DNA of 9,933 nucleotides from Roseiarcus sp050013275 (GTDB lineage Bacteria > Pseudomonadota > Alphaproteobacteria > Rhizobiales > Beijerinckiaceae): contig JBEKFO010000122.1 in the NCBI GenBank assembly GCA_050013275.1, positions 1-9,933 of the forward strand, in the 5' to 3' direction. Under the pieces are notes generated by a model, which saw only the letters and a list, made by a program, of their open reading frames with translations, had not been told where the DNA came from and made no database searches. Each line of letters starts with the position of its first letter. Position 1 is the first letter of the stretch. A program made the position numbers and the translations under genes. Shown here in pieces: positions 5,784-9,933 of the stretch.

Positions 5784-6773
5784 GCCTTCGGCCAGCAAGT
5801 CGCTGAGGGAGCGAATCGCCTGGCTTTGCATAGCCGGGGCATAGTCGGTCCGGCAGAATTCGATGACTTGCTGATAGAAACGTCCAAATGTCGGGTGGGA
5901 TAGCAAATGCTTGCGCATGGCCAGCACGATCCGCCACCCTGGCATGTCGATCTCGAAAAGCTTGACGTTTTGCAGAACGTTCTGACTGAGATTCGGGATG
6001 AGAGTGCGCATCACATGGGAGGTGGCTAAGCCATCCGCCGTGAATTCTATCGAAGCCGCGAAGGTCGGCGCGCGAAAGGTCGGCACCGCATGGGGCAGAT
6101 GACCCACATACCACTCGGTTGAAGCCTGACGGGTGGGAACGGCCGAGTCGATGTCGACATAATGCCGCAACAAGGGGTGAATATCTTGAGGCGGCGTTTG
6201 AGGCCTGAGGGCGTGTCTGATTTCTTCATCCGTCACCGAAGCTGGCACCGCCCAAATGGCCTTGTCCTCGAACAGGTTGGTGATGGCGAAAGACGACGCG
6301 TCATCGACGAGGGCCTGTTCCGCCACAACGGCAAAGTTGACGTGATGCATCCGAAGCTTTCCGACCAGCAGCGACGAGTTGAGGTCGTAAATCATCTCAA
6401 AACGAGTGAAGTTCGGCAAATTCAGTGCGATCCGGGCCGCGCAGCTGATGAAACGACCGCGCAAGGCCGGCGTCAGTCCGAACTTGATCACCAGATTGGC
6501 GTTGCGGAAGTTCTGGTCATGCTCATGCAAAAGCGCATGCATTCGGTCTGTCATCTCGGATGACGCACGATACCAGAACTCCCCCGCCGGAGTGAGCGAG
6601 ACGGATCCGGTACGGTTGCGGTTGATCAGTTGCACGCCAAGGCTTTCCTCAAGCTTGCCAAGTTGCTGGCTGATCGAGGGCTGGGACAAACCGATCCGAC
6701 GGCTCGCCTTGGTGATCGAACCCGCCACGACAACGGCACGAAAGATTTCAAGTTGGCGAAAAGTGAAGTCCAT
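5772..6773 (-). CDS. LysR-type transcriptional regulator
   Basis: The gene encodes 333 residues from ATG 6773. Residues 1-62 form the family's winged helix-turn-helix (FRQLEIFRAVV, GSITKASRRIGLSQPSISQQ, LGVQLINR). A long linker and the periplasmic-binding-like effector domain follow (about 90-300), then a distinct tail (VLAMRKHLLSHP, FYQQVIEF, AIRSLSDL) shared with the remnant at 3987-4199. An in-frame extension upstream to 6827 lies inside an insertion sequence and is not original. The element at 6785-8020 sits 11 bases before this ATG and separates the gene from its former upstream region. It replaces the old AGAAGG ribosome site by CGAAGAG from its own terminal repeat, at a long spacing. 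Transcription may now come by read-through from the transposase, which is co-oriented and ends 25 bases upstream. Candidate targets are the T-N11-A boxes near 3916, 5502 and 5729. Confidence 0.88.
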   Translation of the reverse strand: MDFTFRQLEIFRAVVVAGSITKASRRIGLSQPSISQQLGKLEESLGVQLINRNRTGSVSLTPAGEFWYRASSEMTDRMHALLHEHDQNFRNANLVIKFGLTPALRGRFISCAARIALNLPNFTRFEMIYDLNSSLLVGKLRMHHVNFAVVAEQALVDDASSFAITNLFEDKAIWAVPASVTDEEIRHALRPQTPPQDIHPLLRHYVDIDSAVPTRQASTEWYVGHLPHAVPTFRAPTFAASIEFTADGLATSHVMRTLIPNLSQNVLQNVKLFEIDMPGWRIVLAMRKHLLSHPTFGRFYQQVIEFCRTDYAPAMQSQAIRSLSDLLAEGRAA

Positions 6774-6776
6774 GGC

Positions 6777-6784
6777 GTCGAACG
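6777..6784. repeat. Target-site duplication, left copy
   Basis: GTCGAACG directly outside the left inverted repeat matches GTCGAGCG at 8021-8028 in 7 of 8 bases. Eight bp is the usual ISL3 duplication. The single mismatch suggests the insertion is not very recent. Confidence 0.7.
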
Positions 6785-6810
6785 GGCTCTTCGTTATTTC
6801 AAGCGGGTGA
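6785..6810. repeat. Left terminal inverted repeat of the ISL3-family element
   Basis: It begins GGCTCTTCG and overlaps the last three codons of the transposase gene. It pairs with 7995-8020 at about 16 of 26 positions. Confidence 0.65.
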
Positions 6811-7934
6811 ATTGGCCAGAACGTCACCGGCGATGAGGTAGACGATGGCTTCGAGGACGCCGTTGGAAAGACCGGTGGCGATCAATCTGAGAATGCCCTC
6901 GGCCTTGGCCATGATCGTCTTGGCCAACCGCTTCATCGGGCCGAGATCGCAGACCTGAACCCAGGCGTTCCAGCGATCGAGGAAGCGCCGGGCGGTCTTG
7001 GCGTCCATCGCGAACAGCTGTTGCAGGTTCATGCGGATTTGCATCGCCTGGATCGAGTCCAGGTTCTGCGCTTCCAATCGAGACAAGGCCTCCTGTTCCT
7101 CCGCCGTCAGGCGGTCGACGTTCTTCAGGAAGATGTAGTGCCGGCCCTTGATCTGGAAGTCGGTCTTGGCCTCCTGACGCCGCACCTCGTCGACGGCCTC
7201 GTTGGCGAGCTTGATGACGTGGAATTTGTCGAACGTGATCTCGGCGTTCTCGAAGTTCGCCTTGGTCCCCGCCTCGAACGCCGCCCCCATGTCGATGCTG
7301 GCGTCGGTGACCGCCTCGCGCTTGCCGCCATGAGCGTCGAGAAAATCCGCGAATTCCTTCACCGTCCCGGCATCCTTGCCGTCGGCCACGTAGATGACTT
7401 TGCGCTGCGCCATGTCGACGAACAGGCTGATATGGTCGCGCCCGCGCCGCGCCGAGGTTTCGTCAGCGGCGATGCGCCGCACGTCAGACAAACCCAGCTT
7501 CTCCACCGCCTGCCAGACATGAAGCTCGACGATCCGCCACAAGCGCGCGTCGTGCTCGCCGACCCGCTTGGCCACATTGGCGATCGGCATCGCCTTGGCC
7601 AGCGCCAGCACGTAGGCCTCGAACAACAACGTGGCCCCGGAACCCGCCTGAGCCCACGGCGTGGCGACCTTGCGCACCCTGCACAGATTACCCGCGGCAC
7701 ACGAGCGTGCAACAGCGTGCGACGCTGGAAGAAGTCCAAATGCCGCCACGTCTCGTCCTTCGTGTCGTGAACCGCGCAACCCTCGCGGCCGCACTCGGCG
7801 CAGGCGAACCGGCTCCCACGCGGAAAATCCACGTACAAATCGAGCCGACCATCCTCCACCGCAAACTCGCTGCGCGTAACCCCCCACGGCGACGAGAGCC
7901 CCAGGGCCAAGTGGAAAAGATCGGTGTCTCGCAT
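6799..7934 (-). pseudogene. ISL3-family transposase, frameshifted and internally deleted
   Basis: The start is ATG 7934 after a GGGGGG tract, giving MRDTDLFHLALGL. The N-terminal zinc-finger region (CAECGREGC, HLDFFQRRTLLHARVPRVIC) runs in one frame to about 7680. The rest (VRKVATPWAQ onward) is in another, so one base appears to be missing within about 7668-7690. The catalytic part shows the ISL3 landmarks: ADETSARRGRDH (first Asp), TDASIDMGAAF with FDKFHVIKLANEAVDEVRR (second Asp) and LSNGVLEAI (Glu). Family members normally continue after this Glu with 20 or more residues rich in Lys/Arg before the YLIAG-like tail. Here EAI joins directly to VYLIAGDVLANSPA, so an in-frame deletion is likely. 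Both lesions predict an inactive enzyme. Confidence 0.8.
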
Positions 7935-7994
7935 CCCCCCGCGATAGACTCGAACCCAACCGATCGCTCCCCATGCCAAACGAAAAAAACGGCC

Positions 7995-8020
7995 TTACCC
8001 ACTCCCTTCAGCGAGGAGCC
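7995..8020. repeat. Right terminal inverted repeat of the ISL3-family element
   Basis: Read inward on the minus strand it begins GGCTCCTCGCTGAAGGGAGT. It is the upstream end relative to the transposase, so the transposase promoter should lie just inside it (7935-7990). Confidence 0.65.
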
Positions 8021-8028
8021 GTCGAGCG
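8021..8028. repeat. Target-site duplication, right copy
   Basis: GTCGAGCG lies outside the right inverted repeat and pairs with GTCGAACG at 6777-6784. Removing the element and one copy rejoins the LysR start codon to the sequence from 8029 upward. Confidence 0.7.
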
Positions 8029-8140
8029 ACCTTCTGAAGATTCAATGGATACTATAAGGATTCATTATGGTCGATGGGAAGCAGCAAGACACACGATTCT
8101 CCTATGATGATTATAATCGAAACAAATAGCGGTGAAAAAG
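8029..8140 (-). promoter_or_regulatory. Former upstream region of the LysR gene, stranded by the IS insertion
   Basis: This stretch is clearly more AT-rich than its surroundings. Joined to the LysR ATG it would place AGAAGG 12 bases before the start. It contains a dyad at 8044-8066 (AATGGAT, nine bases, ATTCATT), a plausible regulator site, and a palindrome GATTATAATC at 8110-8119 containing TATAAT. The function is inferred from the insertion geometry and composition. No promoter can be assigned with certainty. Confidence 0.45.
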
Positions 8141-8142
8141 CC

Positions 8143-8364
8143 TGGACTGCACCCCTCAGGTGAGACACGCTAATTGAGTGACAAAGCTTCGTCCTGGCTT
8201 AGCGTTGGCGCGACCGGCCGCAGCTCGGCCTCGAACTGGACCGGCGGTTTGTGATCGTCACCCTTCCCGCGAGAGGGATAGAAGGCAGTTCTTGAGTCAC
8301 AAGGGCCTCCCGTTCTTAGCCCGCAAATCGACGCGACCATAAGCCCTGTTCCCGTTTCGTTTCA
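8143..8364 (-). mobile_element. Possible end of an IS3-type element with ORF tail
   Basis: TGGACTGCACCCC at 8143-8155 resembles IS3-family terminal repeats, which begin with TG. A minus-strand open frame from 8361 to a TAG at 8172-8170 (tail DHKPPVQFEAELRPV, then APTLSQDEALSLN) ends just inside it, as a transposase C-terminus would. The tail is not a transposase domain I can name and its N-terminal side is short and unremarkable. This is a low-confidence reading; 8365-8447 shows nothing further. Confidence 0.3.
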
Positions 8365-8447
8365 ATGTGAGCTGCCCAGTCGTGAGCGGGTCCCCTAGTT
8401 GCGACGCTCGATTGCCTGAAGGTCGTTGGCAACCTGTTGAAATACGC

Positions 8448-8486
8448 GGCGCGCCCGGAGAGATTCGAACTCCCGACCCCCAGATT
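8448..8486 (-). repeat. tRNA-Arg 3' stub, probable integrase attachment site (att)
   Basis: The 39 bases read as the 3' half of a tRNA-Arg: the end of the anticodon loop and stem (AATCTG), variable region, a full T-arm (GGGAG, TTCGAAT, CTCTC) and the acceptor strand CGGGCGC with discriminator G. The 5' half is absent: upstream there is no D-arm and the anticodon loop lacks T33, so no functional tRNA exists here. A tyrosine integrase pseudogene ends 25 bases upstream. Such enzymes commonly recombine within tRNA anticodon or T-loops, leaving exactly this kind of stub at the far end of the element. Confidence 0.65.
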
Positions 8487-8511
8487 CTTGGTCTGAAGGT
8501 TCCCATTCCGC

Positions 8512-9688
8512 TCACTTGGAAGGTTGCTGATCGAGCTTTGCCGCGAATCTGCGCGGATTAGGGCGATCGTACTTTCGCAGCACCTGGAGCGACCGCCAAC
8601 CGCCCTGCTCGGCAAGCTCGACGATGTCGAGCCCGCGCTCGCCGGCCATGCACGATGCGCCCTCGGAACGCTGGTCGTGGAAGGTGAGATCCTTGATACC
8701 GGCGCGCTCGCAGGCGGCGCGGAAGTTGCGCGAGATGCTGTCGGCGCGATTGGCGAACACGGCGCCGGAGGCCAGCGGCGCGAGCCCACGCAGGATCTCG
8801 ACCGCGCGCGCCGAGAGGCCGATCGTCCGCTCGCGATAGGAGCCGTCGGTCGACTTCGTGCCGCGCAGCACAGCGGTGCGCTCTTCGAGGTCGACGTCTT
8901 CCCAGCGCAATAGGTCAACGATCTCACTGCGGCGGCACGCGGTCTCCCAGGCAAGCTCGACGATCGCCGCCAGCGGTTTGCAGCGGCTGTCTCGACAGGC
9001 GGCGGGCAGCCGCTCCTCCTCGTCGCCGCGCAGGCGGCGGGTGCGCTCGCGGCGTTTCGGCTTGTCCTTGACCGGCACGTCCTCGACCGGGTTGCGCAGG
9101 CCCTGCAACCCCATCTCGACCCGCGCGAATACGAACGCCGCGGAAAGGCGCATCAGCTCGTCGAGCACCGTCTTCTCGCCGATCGGGACATCCTCATATT
9201 GGACTTCGAGCTTACGCCCTCTCTTGATCCGAACGACGCGGCCGTCGGCGTTGCGCTTCTTGCGCCGCACCGTCGCAGCGCGGCGCTCGCGCAGTCAGGC
9301 GATGACGTCGGCCGACTCGATCTCGCCGACGAAGCGCGGGGCGAGGGCGGTCTTGAGCAGTTGGTCGCCCTGGCTCTTCGCCTGAACCTTCGACTTCAGC
9401 GCGGCCAGCCCGGCGTCCTTGTACCGGGCAAGGACGTCGGCGAGCGTGGTCCGCTCCTCCCGGCGGCGATCGACGAAAGTGTTGCGGTTAAAGCCGTCGA
9501 GCACGCCGACACCCCGAGGCCTCCGCCTCGGCGACGCTCTCGAAGGTCTTCGTCTGCGCCGGCCGCCAGGTGCGGCGCACGCGCGCCTGGACCTGCAAGG
9601 GCCCACGCTCGGTCAGCGTCAGCCCTTTGATCGGCGACCAGGCGCGGCCGGTCTTGGCCGGCTCGGCTTCCGTTCGTTTGCGCGGCAT
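8512..9688 (-). pseudogene. Tyrosine recombinase/integrase, broken by a frameshift and a stop
   Basis: Three consecutive pieces make one phage-type integrase of about 390 residues. ATG 9688 (MPRKRTEAEP) leads into an arm-binding domain ending FESVAEAEA. One inserted C at about 9518-9521 (GCCTCGGGG where GCCTGGGG fits) shifts the frame away from GVGVLDGFNRNTFVDRR. The core-binding part (TLADVLARYKDAGLAALKSK) then meets TGA at 9297-9295 in the sequence DVIA-stop-LRERR, where relatives have Trp. The catalytic domain is otherwise complete: Arg in ACRRSEIVDL, Lys in GTKSTDGS, HDQR, GGWRS and the Tyr in LRKYDRP, that is R-K-H-R-W-Y. The frame after the stop is the same as before it. The gene ends beside a tRNA-Arg stub, its presumed attachment site, so an element once integrated here, but this enzyme is now inactive unless suppressed. 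Confidence 0.85.
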
Positions 9689-9740
9689 TTTCTGCGGCAA
9701 CTCCGGTCCGCCGATTGTCGCGGATCCGTCGCAAAAAATC

Positions 9741-9768
9741 AAAAAAATAGCCCGGATCTCTCCGGGCT
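9741..9768 (-). terminator. Rho-independent terminator of the initiator tRNA
   Basis: On the minus strand AGCCCGG, six-base loop, CCGGGCT is followed by ATTTTTTT. It lies 44 bases beyond the 3' end of the tRNA at 9812 and before the integrase start. It should stop tRNA transcription ahead of the integrase remnant. Confidence 0.85.
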
Positions 9769-9811
9769 TGGTTGATAGTCGTTGATTGAGAAGGCTTTTC
9801 TTGATCGAATC

Positions 9812-9888
<77 letters not shown>

Positions 9889-9933
9889 GCAGGGAGAGGG
9901 CGGTAGGGAATAGGCAGCAGGCAGTAAGAAGGG

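Larger units (their letters stand above)
6785..8020 (-). mobile_element. ISL3-family insertion sequence, 1236 bp, degenerate
   Basis: The ends are imperfect inverted repeats starting GGCTC: GGCTCTTCGTT from 6785 inward on the plus strand and GGCTCCTCGCT from 8020 inward on the minus strand. About 16 of the first 26 positions match, including a later GGGT block. An 8-bp target duplication with one mismatch flanks it. The only gene inside is an ISL3-type transposase on the minus strand. The element lies between the upstream region and the start codon of the LysR gene. With the transposase broken it could move only if a relative supplied the enzyme. Confidence 0.85.

Noticed and set aside
7021..7770. 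A 249-codon plus-strand frame inside the insertion sequence
   Set aside because: It is the reverse-strand shadow of the ISL3 transposase and only reflects its codon bias.
8448..8515. A complete tRNA (a CAGA/TCTG stem with loop CCAAGAA seems to give an AAG anticodon)
   Set aside because: There is no D-arm or 5' acceptor strand, position 33 is C and not T, and the upstream bases belong to the end of the integrase gene. It is a 3' stub only.

Overview
The window looks like a chromosomal accessory region of a high-GC alphaproteobacterium, probably Hyphomicrobiales. Support comes from GC-rich codon use, an initiator tRNA-Met of the usual alphaproteobacterial form, a periplasmic PQQ alcohol dehydrogenase paired with its own cytochrome c, and an ISL3-type insertion sequence. 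The taxonomy is inferred from general features, not from a search.

Left part (1-3970): a plus-strand pentapeptide-repeat protein, cut by the window edge, converges on a minus-strand operon. Read from the promoter side, the operon encodes a periplasmic PQQ-dependent alcohol dehydrogenase (3849-2104), a small cytochrome c of the cL/XoxG type (about 1975-1476, signal-peptide region apparently frameshifted), and an exported 255-residue protein of unknown function (1476-709). The last two genes are coupled by a TGATG overlap. The likely logic is that the dehydrogenase oxidises an alcohol in the periplasm and passes electrons to the cytochrome, with the third protein in an accessory role.

Middle (3970-6773): upstream of the operon lies the C-terminal third of a LysR-type regulator gene, and further on a complete but diverged relative (6773-5772). 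Each is followed by a nearly identical 33-bp element (29/33) carrying a T-N11-A box, TTGGAAAATCCAA or one mismatch from it. A third, weaker copy lies at 5501-5515. Between the two regulator genes is an unrecognised four-helix membrane protein (5082-4483) with a strong terminator behind it and three TGATC repeats spaced exactly 21 bp apart in front of it.

Right part (6777-9933): this is a graveyard of mobile DNA. An ISL3-family element (6785-8020, with imperfect inverted repeats and a 7/8 target duplication) has landed a few bases before the start codon of the intact LysR gene and cut it off from its upstream region. Its transposase is frameshifted and seems to have lost a C-terminal segment. 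Next come a possible IS3-type end (8143 onward), a 39-bp 3' stub of a tRNA-Arg gene (8448-8486) that looks like an attachment-site scar, and a tyrosine integrase pseudogene (9688-8512) broken by one frameshift and one TGG-to-TGA change. An intact initiator tRNA-Met (9888-9812) with its terminator closes the window.

The most interesting unit is the alcohol-dehydrogenase module with its LysR genes and repeated box. The dehydrogenase carries the Asp-X-Asp signature known from lanthanide-dependent relatives but has a changed metal-ligand position.
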